A stretch of 64,000 nucleotides of DNA from Clostridium collagenovorans DSM 3089 (GTDB lineage: Bacteria > Bacillota > Clostridia > Clostridiales > Clostridiaceae). Where the stretch lies: positions 1 through 64,000 of the forward strand of contig NZ_FQXP01000013.1 of NCBI RefSeq assembly GCF_900130005.1, read 5' to 3'. A program made the position numbers and the translations under genes. This document shows positions 35,177 to 44,359 of this stretch, piece by piece; the first letter of the stretch is position 1; each line of letters opens with the position of its first letter. The notes under the pieces were generated by a model. The model ran no database searches and was not told where the DNA came from. It was given only the letters and a program-made list of their open reading frames with translations.

Positions 35177-36634
35177 TTATTTATATAAGGTGTCTAAGAA
35201 AGCTTTTTTCTTTTCAACCATTTCATAAATTCTATTTGTATATTCATCTATATCTTTTAAATTTCCCAAACGCTCTATTTTATCATTTTCCTTATAAACA
35301 ACCTTACTTACAGCATCTGCTCCTAAGGCTATAATAGTTTGTCTGTCTTCCATCATTTCTATGTTGTATATACATTCTGAGCCTGTTTTAGAATATCCTA
35401 TGTTCTCCATATTACCTACCATGTTTTTTTGTCTATACATATAGTATGGGTTCATATTAAGTTCTTTAGACAATTTCACTGTAGTATTATACATTTTATT
35501 TAACTGATCCTGCGTTGCTATCTCATATTTTACATTGTTTAATATATTCTCATGTAATCTAGAAGCCCTTTTTACAGACATTCCATGAACCGTAAAGCTC
35601 TCTGGATTAAGTTTCTTTATATCCTTACAAGTCTTTTCTATATGCTCTAGCTTTTCACCTGGAAGCCCTACAATCATATCCATATTAATGTTATAAAATT
35701 CTAATTCTCTAGCCATTTTAAAAACTTCTTTAACATCATTTACAGAGTGATTACGTCCTATTAATTTTAAGGTTTCGTCGTTCATACTTTGAGGATTTAT
35801 GCTTATTCTAGAAACCTTTAAATCCTTCATAGTTTTTAACTTATTATAAGTTATACTATCAGGTCTACCACATTCCACTGTAAATTCTGCAATATCTCTA
35901 CTAAGAACTAAATTCTTATAGATATCCTCCATAACAGCTTTAAATTCCTCATCATTTACTGCAGTAGGTGTTCCTCCTCCAAAATAGACGCATTCTACCT
36001 TCAAACCCCTATAGTCTATATATTTGCCTATCTCTTTTATTTCGTAGCTTAATGCCTCTAAATAAGCCTTCACCTTCCCTTTAAACTTTCCTGATATAGG
36101 ATTAGCTGCAAAGGAACAGTATAAACATCTTGTAGGACAGAATGGCATTCCTATATATACACTAATAGTCTTGTAGTCTCTATTAATAAATTCTATCTCT
36201 CTTTTAGCAACATCTATACAAAGTTGTGCCTTGTTTTCTGAAGTTAAAAACACCTCTTTAAATTCATTTATGATGTCTTCATCATTCTTGCCTTCTCTTA
36301 TCATAGTCATAGCTCTTTTAGATGGTCTAATTCCTATTAAAGTACCCCAAGGTAACTCTTTAGAGGTTTTCTCACTAAAATATGTAAATATACCTTTCTT
36401 AAGTTCTTCCTTAAAGGTATATTTTTTTTCGAAATCATATTCCCATTGGTCATCATCACATTTTATATTGATTTTGCTATTTGATACCTCAATAGAATAA
36501 TCCTCTTCATCATCAACAAAATCTATGTCTCTAAAATCACAAAATAAATTTATCATTTGATAAACATCATATCTGTAATTCATATCATTTAATTTTATTT
36601 TTAAAGTATGATATTTTAATTCTTTATCTTTCAT
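35177..36634 (-). CDS. hemZ: HemZ-type radical SAM coproporphyrinogen oxidase-like protein
   Basis: A 485-residue radical SAM protein of the HemZ/HemN group. An N-terminal ~150 residues precede the core. The iron-sulfur motif is CxxxCxxC in GMPFCPTRCLYCSFAA, followed by VYFGGGTPTA, the VECGRPD strand and a HemN-type C-terminal domain. HemZ proteins convert coproporphyrinogen without oxygen, though some relatives are heme chaperones. No other heme genes are nearby, so its substrate is uncertain. It is the gene before hisS in the operon. Confidence 0.92.
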   Translation of the reverse strand: MKDKELKYHTLKIKLNDMNYRYDVYQMINLFCDFRDIDFVDDEEDYSIEVSNSKINIKCDDDQWEYDFEKKYTFKEELKKGIFTYFSEKTSKELPWGTLIGIRPSKRAMTMIREGKNDEDIINEFKEVFLTSENKAQLCIDVAKREIEFINRDYKTISVYIGMPFCPTRCLYCSFAANPISGKFKGKVKAYLEALSYEIKEIGKYIDYRGLKVECVYFGGGTPTAVNDEEFKAVMEDIYKNLVLSRDIAEFTVECGRPDSITYNKLKTMKDLKVSRISINPQSMNDETLKLIGRNHSVNDVKEVFKMARELEFYNINMDMIVGLPGEKLEHIEKTCKDIKKLNPESFTVHGMSVKRASRLHENILNNVKYEIATQDQLNKMYNTTVKLSKELNMNPYYMYRQKNMVGNMENIGYSKTGSECIYNIEMMEDRQTIIALGADAVSKVVYKENDKIERLGNLKDIDEYTNRIYEMVEKKKAFLDTLYK

Positions 36635-36662
36635 TATTTTGCTCCAAATTATATAATACCTC

Positions 36663-37268
36663 TTACTTTAAGAATGGATTTAATTTTTCTTCTCTTTCAA
36701 TAGAGCTTTGTGGTCCATGTCCTGGATATACCACTGTTTCCTTAGGAAGAGGTAAAAGATTATTTTTTATTGAATTTATAATTGCTTCCTGTGAGCCACC
36801 TTCTAAGTCAGTTCTTCCTATAGAACCTAAGAATAAAGTGTCTCCTGTAAATACATTGCTTCCAATTAAAAAGCTCATACCACCTGGTGTATGTCCTGGT
36901 GTTTCAATACACTTAACTTCAAAATTACCAACAGTGAATTTATCACCATGATTTAAATAAAGGTCTGGTTTTCCTTCTAGTAATGGTCCATACATATAAG
37001 TTGGTTTATGAATTAGTATATCATCTTTTTCGCTAATTCCTGTTATAGCCTTAGTTTTTCCTCTTAGTTCATCTACTCCTGAAGTATGATCAACATGACC
37101 ATGAGTTAAAAATATATACTTAACCTTAGCATCTAATTCTCCTAATGCCTTTTCTATATCATCAACATCTCCACCTGGGTCTAATACTAAAGCTTCCTTT
37201 GTATCTTCGTCCATGATTATATAGCAGTTTGCTCCATAAATCCCTGCTACTACTCTTTTTATTATCAT
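36663..37268 (-). CDS. metallo-beta-lactamase fold hydrolase (glyoxalase II-like)
   Basis: A 201-residue MBL-fold hydrolase with the metal motif THGHVDHTSG (HxHxDH), then GHTPGG, FTGDTLFLGSIGRTD and VYPGHGPQS, all typical of small glyoxalase II-like thioesterases. The metal ligands are intact. The family often hydrolyses S-lactoylglutathione-like thioesters, but clostridia lack glutathione and the substrate cannot be told here. It sits between dtd and hemZ in the same orientation. Confidence 0.9.
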   Translation of the reverse strand: MIIKRVVAGIYGANCYIIMDEDTKEALVLDPGGDVDDIEKALGELDAKVKYIFLTHGHVDHTSGVDELRGKTKAITGISEKDDILIHKPTYMYGPLLEGKPDLYLNHGDKFTVGNFEVKCIETPGHTPGGMSFLIGSNVFTGDTLFLGSIGRTDLEGGSQEAIINSIKNNLLPLPKETVVYPGHGPQSSIEREEKLNPFLK

Positions 37269-37334
37269 TTTTCTTGGCCCCCTTAAGATCGAACTTAAAC
37301 TTATTTCTATTTAAAATTTTCTTATAAAGATTCA

Positions 37335-37357
37335 TTGCCACATCATAAATGTGGCAA
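37335..37357 (-). terminator. short hairpin after dtd
   Basis: TTGCCACAT (37335-37343) pairs with ATGTGGCAA (37349-37357). The stem is good but has no T run on the minus strand, so its terminator role is doubtful. Confidence 0.35.
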
Positions 37358-37367
37358 ATAAAATTTA

Positions 37368-37817
37368 TTAAAATTGTTTTTTGCTTTCTAAAAGTAAGGT
37401 AACTGGTCCATCATTGTTTATTTCAACTTGCATATCTGCACCAAAAATACCCTTTTCAACCTTAGCAACATCTTCTCTACATTGTTTTAAAAACTCTTCA
37501 TAAAGAACCTCTGATTGCTCACCTGCTAAAGCTTGAATAAAGCTAGGTCTTCTACCTTTTCTACAATCACCATATAAAGTAAATTGAGATATTACTAATA
37601 ATTCTCCACCAACATCTAATAGAGATTTATTCATCTTACCCTCTTCATCGCTGAAAATTCTAAGATTTATAATCTTATCTTTTAAATACTTTATATCTTC
37701 AATTGTATCATCAGTTGTAATTCCAAGTAAGACATTTAGTCCTTTACCTATAGAACCAACTACTTTTCCATCTACCTCAACTTTAGATGAAGTAACTCTT
37801 TGAACAACTGCTCTCAT
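37368..37817 (-). CDS. dtd: D-aminoacyl-tRNA deacylase
   Basis: Removes D-amino acids mischarged on tRNA. The 149 residues show the DTD signatures: MRAVVQRVTSSKVEVDG at the start, the catalytic-site segment SQFTLYGDCRKGRRPSF and the C-terminal NNDGPVTL (the GP motif that gates chirality). It follows relA by 28 bp on the same strand, the order found in many Firmicutes (relA-dtd). Confidence 0.96.
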   Translation of the reverse strand: MRAVVQRVTSSKVEVDGKVVGSIGKGLNVLLGITTDDTIEDIKYLKDKIINLRIFSDEEGKMNKSLLDVGGELLVISQFTLYGDCRKGRRPSFIQALAGEQSEVLYEEFLKQCREDVAKVEKGIFGADMQVEINNDGPVTLLLESKKQF

Positions 37818-37845
37818 AATTACTCTCCTATTATACTTATATTCA

Positions 37846-40041
37846 TTATATTAATCTATATACGTCTCGTACACCCTTAACTTTTCTAATAAACTTCTTA
37901 AGATCCACCAACTCCTGAACAGAGGATACGGTTATCTTTATGTTAATAAGTGCATAGCCATCTTTTCCTGAATTGGCACTTATAGATCTTAGGTGTATTT
38001 TTTGAGCTGAAAGAATTTCCATTACTTCCGCTAAAAGTCCTAATCTGTCATCGCCCTTAACTTGTATTTCAGTTGTGAATTCACCACCATTGATATTTCC
38101 CCATGAGACTTCTAGAATTTTATCTTGTTCATTTTTAATTAAGCATTGTACATTTTTACAATCCTTTCTATGAACAGATACTCCTCTTCCCTTAGTTATA
38201 TATCCTATTATCTCATCTCCAGGAACAGGGTTACAACATCTAGCAAATCTTATCATTACATTATCAATGCCTTTTATAACTACCTCTGGTGACTTGCTCT
38301 TTTTATGTGAATTTTCTTTATTTTTTCTATTATTATTTTGCCTTATATCTTCTTGAACTTGTTCTAAGGTTATAGTTTCCTTTTTATTTTTAGCTAAATA
38401 AGCCTCTTTTAACTTTAAGATTATTGCTGAAGGAATTAAGGAACCTGTACCAACTATAGCAAATAAATCATCTATAACTCTAATGCTATACTTTTTATAT
38501 AATTTCTTAATTTCTTCCTCATCTATTATATCACCTAAATGATATCCTTGCTTCTTAGCTTCCTTTTCTAAAAGCTCTTTTCCTTTAGAAACATGTTCAT
38601 CTCTCCTAGCTTTATTATACCAAGCTTTTATTTTACTTTTAGCATGATTGCTTTTTACTACAGAAAGCCAATCTATACTTGGTGCCTTGTCCATAGGAGA
38701 AGTTATAACCTCTACAATCTCACCAGTCTTTAACTGGAAATCTAGTGGAACAATTTTGCCATTTACCTTTGCTCCAATACATCTATGACCTACATCAGTG
38801 TGAATTCTATAAGCAAAATCTATAGGTGTAGATTCATTAGGAAGACTTATAACTCTTCCCTTTGGAGTAAATACAAAAATCTCATCAGAAAATAAATCTA
38901 TTTTAAAGGCCTCCATAAACTCCTCTGCATCAGAAGTTTCTCCCTGCCATTCTAAAATATCACTTAACCATGTTAGTTTATTTTCTAAATTATTGTTTTC
39001 TCCATTAGCACCCTCTTTATACTTCCAGTGAGCTGCTATACCATATTCAGCGGTATTATGCATCTCATAGGTCCTAATTTGAATCTCAAAGGGTTTTCCC
39101 TTAGGTCCCATTACTGTAGTGTGTAAAGATTGATACATATTAGGCTTAGGCATTGCAATATAATCCTTAAATCTTCCTGGCATAGGCTTATACATTGTGT
39201 GTACTATTCCTAAAGTAGCATAACAATCCACAACGGTTTCAACCAAAATCCTAATAGCTGTTAAATCAAAGATTTGATCTAAAGATTTATTTTTCTTTTG
39301 CATCTTATTATATATACTATAAAAATGTTTAGGTCTTCCCTGTATGTCAGCCTTTATTCCAGACTTGGATATGTTTTTTGAAAGATCATCTACTATTTCA
39401 CTTATATAAGCTTCTCTTTCAACCCTCTTTGCACATATCTGCTCTACTAAGTCATAATACTCATCTGGTTTCAAATATCTTAAAGATAAGTCCTCTAATT
39501 CCCACTTGATTTTAGATATACCAAGTCTATGGGCTAAAGGAGCATAGATATCCAAAGTTTCCTTAGCCTTTTGTTTTTGCTTATGCTCAGGCATATACTT
39601 AAGAGTTCTTAAATTATGTAATCTATCAGCAAGTTTTATAAGAATTACTCTTATATCCTTTGCCATAGCTAGCAACATTTTTCTAACATTATCAGCTTGT
39701 TGCTCTTCTTTCGACTTATACTTAATCTTACCTAACTTAGTTACTCCCTGAACTAAATCAGCTACTTCCTTACCAAACATATTAAGTATATCGTCATATG
39801 TATAGTCAGTGTCCTCTACAACATCATGCAAAATCCCAGCACAAATAGTACTTGTATCCATACCTATTTCAGCTAAAATACATGCAACTTCTATAGGATG
39901 TATAATGTATGGTTCACCTGACTCTCTTTTTTGTGTTTCATGAGCTTCGAAAGCTAAGTCATAGGCTTTTTGTATTAAGTTTTTATCAATATTACTACAA
40001 TTCTTATCTATTATTTCAAATAATTTTTCCACCATGCTCAA
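37846..40041 (-). CDS. relA: bifunctional (p)ppGpp synthetase/hydrolase
   Basis: Makes and degrades the alarmone (p)ppGpp during starvation. At 731 residues it is a full-length RSH protein. The order is an HD hydrolase domain (RESGEPYIIHP, GILHDVVEDT), a synthetase domain (KNKSLDQIFDLTAIRILV, YQSLHTTV, EIQIRT), a TGS domain (FTPKGRVISLPNESTPIDFAY), a zinc-finger-like middle (CCNPVPGDEIIG) and a C-terminal ACT domain. Both active sites look intact. The frame starts at a TTG with AGGG 5 nt upstream; an ATG two codons later (40035) is equally possible. It is downstream of apt and upstream of dtd. Confidence 0.97.
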   Translation of the reverse strand: MSMVEKLFEIIDKNCSNIDKNLIQKAYDLAFEAHETQKRESGEPYIIHPIEVACILAEIGMDTSTICAGILHDVVEDTDYTYDDILNMFGKEVADLVQGVTKLGKIKYKSKEEQQADNVRKMLLAMAKDIRVILIKLADRLHNLRTLKYMPEHKQKQKAKETLDIYAPLAHRLGISKIKWELEDLSLRYLKPDEYYDLVEQICAKRVEREAYISEIVDDLSKNISKSGIKADIQGRPKHFYSIYNKMQKKNKSLDQIFDLTAIRILVETVVDCYATLGIVHTMYKPMPGRFKDYIAMPKPNMYQSLHTTVMGPKGKPFEIQIRTYEMHNTAEYGIAAHWKYKEGANGENNNLENKLTWLSDILEWQGETSDAEEFMEAFKIDLFSDEIFVFTPKGRVISLPNESTPIDFAYRIHTDVGHRCIGAKVNGKIVPLDFQLKTGEIVEVITSPMDKAPSIDWLSVVKSNHAKSKIKAWYNKARRDEHVSKGKELLEKEAKKQGYHLGDIIDEEEIKKLYKKYSIRVIDDLFAIVGTGSLIPSAIILKLKEAYLAKNKKETITLEQVQEDIRQNNNRKNKENSHKKSKSPEVVIKGIDNVMIRFARCCNPVPGDEIIGYITKGRGVSVHRKDCKNVQCLIKNEQDKILEVSWGNINGGEFTTEIQVKGDDRLGLLAEVMEILSAQKIHLRSISANSGKDGYALINIKITVSSVQELVDLKKFIRKVKGVRDVYRLI

Positions 40042-40057
40042 TACTTCCCTAAATTAA

Positions 40058-40084
40058 ACGACTGGTCTATTACTAACCAGTCGT
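40058..40084. terminator. hairpin between apt and relA
   Basis: ACGACTGGT (40058-40066) pairs with ACCAGTCGT (40076-40084). The plus strand continues with T8; on the minus strand only TTTAATTT follows. It may attenuate read-through from apt into relA. Confidence 0.55.
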
Positions 40085-40173
40085 CTTTTTTTATTAATTA
40101 TATAATACCTAAATGCAATATGCAATTCAAATTTAAAGTATCAGTTATTTTTTCCACTATTTACTTTTAAAAA

Positions 40174-40692
40174 TTAGATATCATATTTCATTAAAGACAT
40201 AACATCATGTCCTTCTAATTTATCTCTACCTCTAAGCTCTGTAAGCTCTATTACGAAAGCTAAAGATACAACTTCTCCGCCAGCCTCTTCTATAAGTTTA
40301 GTAGCAGCCTCAACAGTACCACCTGTTGCAAGTAAGTCATCTACTATAGCAACTCTTTGTCCTGGCTTTATAGCATCCTTATGAATCTCTAGAATATTAC
40401 TTCCATACTCTAAGTCATACTCAATGCTTAAAGTCTCATATGGTAATTTGCCTGGTTTTCTAACTGGTATAAATCCAACATTTAAAGCAGTAGCTACTGG
40501 CACACCAAATAAGAATCCTCTTGCTTCCGGTCCTGCAATTACATCTATATTTTTGTCCTTTAAATAGTTCGCTATTATTTCTATAGTTTCTTTTAATGCA
40601 TCTTTATCTTGTAATAAAGGTGTTACATCCTTAAAACTAATACCTTCTTTAGGAAAGTTCTCGACTATTCTTATTCTATCTTTTAATTCCAT
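40174..40692 (-). CDS. apt: adenine phosphoribosyltransferase
   Basis: Salvages adenine to AMP using PRPP. The 172 residues are full length and show the N-terminal hood IRIVENFPKEGISFKDVTPLL, AGPEARGFLFG, RKPGKLPYETLS and the PRPP loop VAIVDDLLATGGTVEAA. It lies 50 bp after the RecJ-like gene, as apt follows recJ in other Firmicutes. Confidence 0.97.
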   Translation of the reverse strand: MELKDRIRIVENFPKEGISFKDVTPLLQDKDALKETIEIIANYLKDKNIDVIAGPEARGFLFGVPVATALNVGFIPVRKPGKLPYETLSIEYDLEYGSNILEIHKDAIKPGQRVAIVDDLLATGGTVEAATKLIEEAGGEVVSLAFVIELTELRGRDKLEGHDVMSLMKYDI

Positions 40693-40742
40693 TGTATTTC
40701 CCCCTCACTGCCACTCATACAGTTGATTTTAAGTAAAACTTA

Positions 40743-41624
40743 TTACTCCTTATTTGCTTCTTTATGCAAATATTTTGCTATTTGTTCCGCTCTTAATAAA
40801 TCTGTAGTAGTCAATAGCTCCACTACTATTTTAGCATTATCCATCTTTCCAATAGGATTAACCCTAGGAATAATACATTCTATTAATTGATTAACATTGT
40901 CTTCACTTATTTGCTTCAAATCATTTATCTTCATTAAAGCTTTTAGTCCGTAATTATTAGTATGATTTACTTGATATATTCCTTCAGTGAAAAATATCCC
41001 ATTTTCATCACTTAAGTCCACCTCAGAAGCTGTAGTACCTATCATAACTAAATCTACATACTTATTAAAGCTTTTTAGCTTATAGTATCTAGATAAAGCC
41101 TGAACAAGTTTAAATGTTAAGCCCACAAAAGAAAGTCCTTTAAAAGGGTAAGAACAACTATCTTGATTAGGATTAATTACATAAGCATCTAGCCTATCTA
41201 CACTAGTTTTCTCCGTATCTAAAACCACTACATCTATACCTAATTCTTTACAAAGTTCTATTTCTTTATGTGAATTCATACCACAGCCTAAGCTAATTAT
41301 TAAATCTGTACCTAAAAATTCTATGTGATTAAGAATATCTTTAGATCTCAGAGTTCTTTCTATATTCTCATCATTAGGTATATAATACTCCACATCGGCA
41401 TTTAAATACCTAAGGACCAATAATAATATGGCTATACTAGTTATACTGTCTACATCATAGTACCCATAAATGACTATTTTCTCTCTAGCATTTACAGCCG
41501 TAATTATTCTTTTTAGTGCAACTTCCATGCCCTTTAATAAAAAAGGATCGTATTTTTTATAATGTTTTTTTACTTTCTTACATACCTTTTTTTTATCATA
41601 CTCATAACTAACATCTTTAACCAT
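40743..41624 (-). CDS. degenerate RecJ-like DHH protein at the recJ locus
   Basis: RecJ is a 5'-3' single-strand exonuclease of 560 residues or more. This 293-residue protein aligns only with its DHH half and the following linker. RecJ landmarks are recognisable but altered: the GDYDVDG motif is GYYDVDS (54-60), VDCG is SLGCG (111-115), and the DHH triad is DTE (136-138). NPNQDSCSYPFKGLSFVG and PRVNPIGKMDNA keep RecJ spacing. The DHHA1 and OB domains are missing. Metal-binding residues are lost, so nuclease activity is unlikely. The frame is clean, 50 bp before apt, and has a strong ribosome site (GGGGGATTGATT before ATG 41624), so it is probably an expressed pseudoenzyme. A start at 41642 is possible. 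Confidence 0.85.
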   Translation of the reverse strand: MVKDVSYEYDKKKVCKKVKKHYKKYDPFLLKGMEVALKRIITAVNAREKIVIYGYYDVDSITSIAILLLVLRYLNADVEYYIPNDENIERTLRSKDILNHIEFLGTDLIISLGCGMNSHKEIELCKELGIDVVVLDTEKTSVDRLDAYVINPNQDSCSYPFKGLSFVGLTFKLVQALSRYYKLKSFNKYVDLVMIGTTASEVDLSDENGIFFTEGIYQVNHTNNYGLKALMKINDLKQISEDNVNQLIECIIPRVNPIGKMDNAKIVVELLTTTDLLRAEQIAKYLHKEANKE

Positions 41625-42022
41625 AATCAATCCCCCGAACATTTAGAGAAAACATATATATTATAATTTAAAATTATGGTTTTTACAATTTTTTTTTGCA
41701 TTCTTGTAGAATTTTTATCTTTTCAATGTAATTTTTGACGTTTTTAGTATGATATTTGTATTATTTTTTCCCAGGAAATATCTATTTATACATATTTCTA
41801 TTTTCTTTAGCCTCATATTCCTCAGCATAAATTCCACTTAGTCCTTAGTAACTTAAACCTATACATTCAAAGGTTAATACTTTAAACCTAAAAAATTAAT
41901 ATGTACTTTGCAACATTAAATCTACCTCATAGTAAGTTATCACATATTAAATTCTTTATCCTATAAAATATGAATGAAGTTTATTTAATGCAAGATATAT
42001 ACCTTAAATATAAAATTAGCAC
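41625..42022. other. intergenic region, nothing recognised
   Basis: About 400 bp of A+T-rich DNA upstream of the RecJ-like gene. It must contain the promoter for the RecJ-like/apt unit, but no clear -35/-10 pair or RNA element was identified. Confidence 0.5.
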
Positions 42023-42055
42023 CTTAAAATACTTTTTCTTATAAAGTATTTTAAG
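42023..42055. repeat. 13-bp perfect hairpin downstream of secF
   Basis: CTTAAAATACTTT (42023-42035) pairs with AAAGTATTTTAAG (42043-42055). It follows the secF terminator in tandem. No long T run. Confidence 0.5.
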
Positions 42056-42064
42056 CATATAAAA

Positions 42065-42085
42065 ACTCCGAGTTACCCTCGGAGT
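42065..42085 (-). terminator. secF terminator
   Basis: ACTCCGAG (42065-42072) pairs with CTCGGAGT (42078-42085) and is followed on the minus strand by TTTTT. Confidence 0.85.
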
Positions 42086-42090
42086 CTTGT

Positions 42091-43008
42091 TTAAGCTTCA
42101 CTAGTTTTTTTCTTTTTTCCATATTGAGCTTTAGGATTTTTCTTATCCTTTTTATCTCTTAAAGTTGCCCAAATCGGACTAGCTATAAAGATTGAAGAAT
42201 ATGTTCCTGTTATTATACCAATAATTAATGGTACTGTTAATTCTCGTATACCCGGAACCAAAATAACCATCATCATTATTGTAAGTAAAGTAGATAATGA
42301 AGTATATATTGATCTCCTCATAGTTTGACTTATACTTGAATTAATTAACTCACCTGTCTCAACCTTACCTAATTTCTTTTTGTTTTCTCTTATTCTATCA
42401 AATATTACTATTGTATCATTCATAGAATATCCTAATATAGTCATAACAGCAGCTATAAAAGGAGAGTTTATACGAATTCTAAGTATAGCATATACACTAA
42501 GTGTAATAAGTAAGTCGTGAATTAATGCAACTATTGCAGCAACACCAAATTCGAATTCGAATCTTACAGCTATATATATAGCTATTGCTATACAGGATAA
42601 AATTGAAGCTATAAATGCTTTTCTAGTTAATTCACTACCAATAGAACCACTTATATTTTCTTCTTGAACTAAATAATCATCACCTAAGTTAAATTCTTCT
42701 TTAACCTTAGTTTTTAGCTCTTTTACTTGCTCCGTTTCTATTGCACCTGTTTGAATAATTAATTCAATCTCTGTATTGTTTGTTTCTCTTGCACTATACT
42801 TTTTAGTAAAGTCAGATATAACTTTTTCTACCTCTTGAACTTTATCTTGATTTACTTGTTCACCCATATTAAAAGTTAATATAGTTCCACCCTTAAAGTC
42901 TATACCGAAGTTTAGCCCTTTAAAAGCTATGGCAAACCCAAGACCTATCAACATGATAGCTAAAGATATTCCATACCATATCTTACGTTTTTCAAATATC
43001 TTTATCAT
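42091..43008 (-). CDS. secF: protein translocase subunit SecF
   Basis: With SecD it uses the proton gradient to help export proteins through SecYEG. The 305 residues have six membrane segments and the SecF motifs: GLNFGIDFKGGT after the first segment, then ILGYSMNDTIVIFDRIREN and TSLSTLL in the membrane core. Clostridia carry separate secD and secF genes, unlike the fused SecDF of B. subtilis. It starts 4 bp after the secD stop. Confidence 0.96.
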   Translation of the reverse strand: MIKIFEKRKIWYGISLAIMLIGLGFAIAFKGLNFGIDFKGGTILTFNMGEQVNQDKVQEVEKVISDFTKKYSARETNNTEIELIIQTGAIETEQVKELKTKVKEEFNLGDDYLVQEENISGSIGSELTRKAFIASILSCIAIAIYIAVRFEFEFGVAAIVALIHDLLITLSVYAILRIRINSPFIAAVMTILGYSMNDTIVIFDRIRENKKKLGKVETGELINSSISQTMRRSIYTSLSTLLTIMMMVILVPGIRELTVPLIIGIITGTYSSIFIASPIWATLRDKKDKKNPKAQYGKKKKTSEA

Positions 43009-43012
43009 GAAT

Positions 43013-44281
43013 TTACCCCCTTTTCACACCGAAATAACCAGGTTTCTCTAGTATTCCAATATTTAATAATAATCTTAGTATAAATTTAGTAAATATTAAT
43101 GCTGTAAATACACTTATAACTATACCAATCATTAAAGTTACTGCAAAGCCTCTTACTGATCCTGTACCAAAATTATAAAGAATAATACCTGCTATCATAG
43201 TTGTAATATTTGAGTCTAATATTGATGTTAATGCTCTATCAAAACCTGCATTAACAGATGCTTTTATAGATTTTCCTGACTGTATCTCTTCCTTAATTCT
43301 CTCAAATATGAGCACATTGGCGTCCACGGCCATTCCAATAGTAAGTAACAGACCCGCTATACCAGCTAATGTCAATGTTCCTTCCATTGCTACAAAAACA
43401 TATAAATCTAATAATATAAATAGTACTAGTGCTAAATCAGCAACTAATCCTGGTAATCTATACACTGCTAACATAAATATAAATACTAAGCCAACACCTA
43501 AAATTGCAGCTTTTTTACTATTTGGCATAGCATCAGAACCTAATTGAGATCCTACTGTTTTAAAAGATACTGGTTTTACTGGTAATGGTAATGCACCTGA
43601 TTTTATTATATCCGCATCTCTTTTTGCTTCTTCTAGGTTTTTACTTCCACTTATTACAGCCTGACCATTTAATATTGGTTCATTTACAGTTGGTTCACTT
43701 AACTTCTCTTCATCCATGTAAATAGCTATTTGTTTCCCTACAAATTCCTTAGTAGCATTAGCAAATTTATCTTTTCCTTCGTCTGAAAATTCAAGAGCTA
43801 TCTCTGATTTTTGAGTCTCTGGATTCATACGAGCTACTGCATTTTTAACATCTTTACCTGTTAAGATAGTTTCACCATTAGGATCCACAAATTTAAGTTC
43901 CCCTGTTTTACCTAGTACATCCATAACTTCTTCAGAGTTAAATATACCAGGGATCTCTATTCTTATTCTCTTATCCCCTTCTTGTTTAACCTCTGTCTCA
44001 GATACACCAAGCTTGTTAACTCTCATACTTAAAAATTCAATTTCTCTACTCATATCCTCTGGACTTACTTCTTCCGCTTGTATTTCTTCTACAACAGAAA
44101 TACCCCCTTGTAAGTCTAGCCCTCTGTTAATTGCCTGAGAAAATGGTTTTATTTTGTAACCGGCAATAGTAAACCCTTTAAGCCCTGCAAAGCCTAAAGT
44201 TGCAATTACAAGAATAGTAATTACTAATAAGGTAACACTTTTTGCCTTATCTTTACTTTTCTTATTATTCTTCATTTTCAT
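43013..44281 (-). CDS. secD: protein translocase subunit SecD
   Basis: Partner of SecF in protein export. The 422 residues contain the first membrane segment, the periplasmic part with GLDLQGGISVV and the beta-rich P1 head (about 60-240), then five C-terminal segments with GMAVDANVLIFERIKEE, which holds the key Asp for proton coupling. The P1 head is shorter than in E. coli SecD, as usual for Firmicutes. It is followed directly by secF. Confidence 0.96.
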   Translation of the reverse strand: MKMKNNKKSKDKAKSVTLLVITILVIATLGFAGLKGFTIAGYKIKPFSQAINRGLDLQGGISVVEEIQAEEVSPEDMSREIEFLSMRVNKLGVSETEVKQEGDKRIRIEIPGIFNSEEVMDVLGKTGELKFVDPNGETILTGKDVKNAVARMNPETQKSEIALEFSDEGKDKFANATKEFVGKQIAIYMDEEKLSEPTVNEPILNGQAVISGSKNLEEAKRDADIIKSGALPLPVKPVSFKTVGSQLGSDAMPNSKKAAILGVGLVFIFMLAVYRLPGLVADLALVLFILLDLYVFVAMEGTLTLAGIAGLLLTIGMAVDANVLIFERIKEEIQSGKSIKASVNAGFDRALTSILDSNITTMIAGIILYNFGTGSVRGFAVTLMIGIVISVFTALIFTKFILRLLLNIGILEKPGYFGVKRG

Positions 44282-44359
44282 CCTCCTTTGCTAACTAAGT
44301 TGCGGCAAACTTCTGTTCATTATTATATTACTTTTAACAATAATAGTCAATAATGGGTA

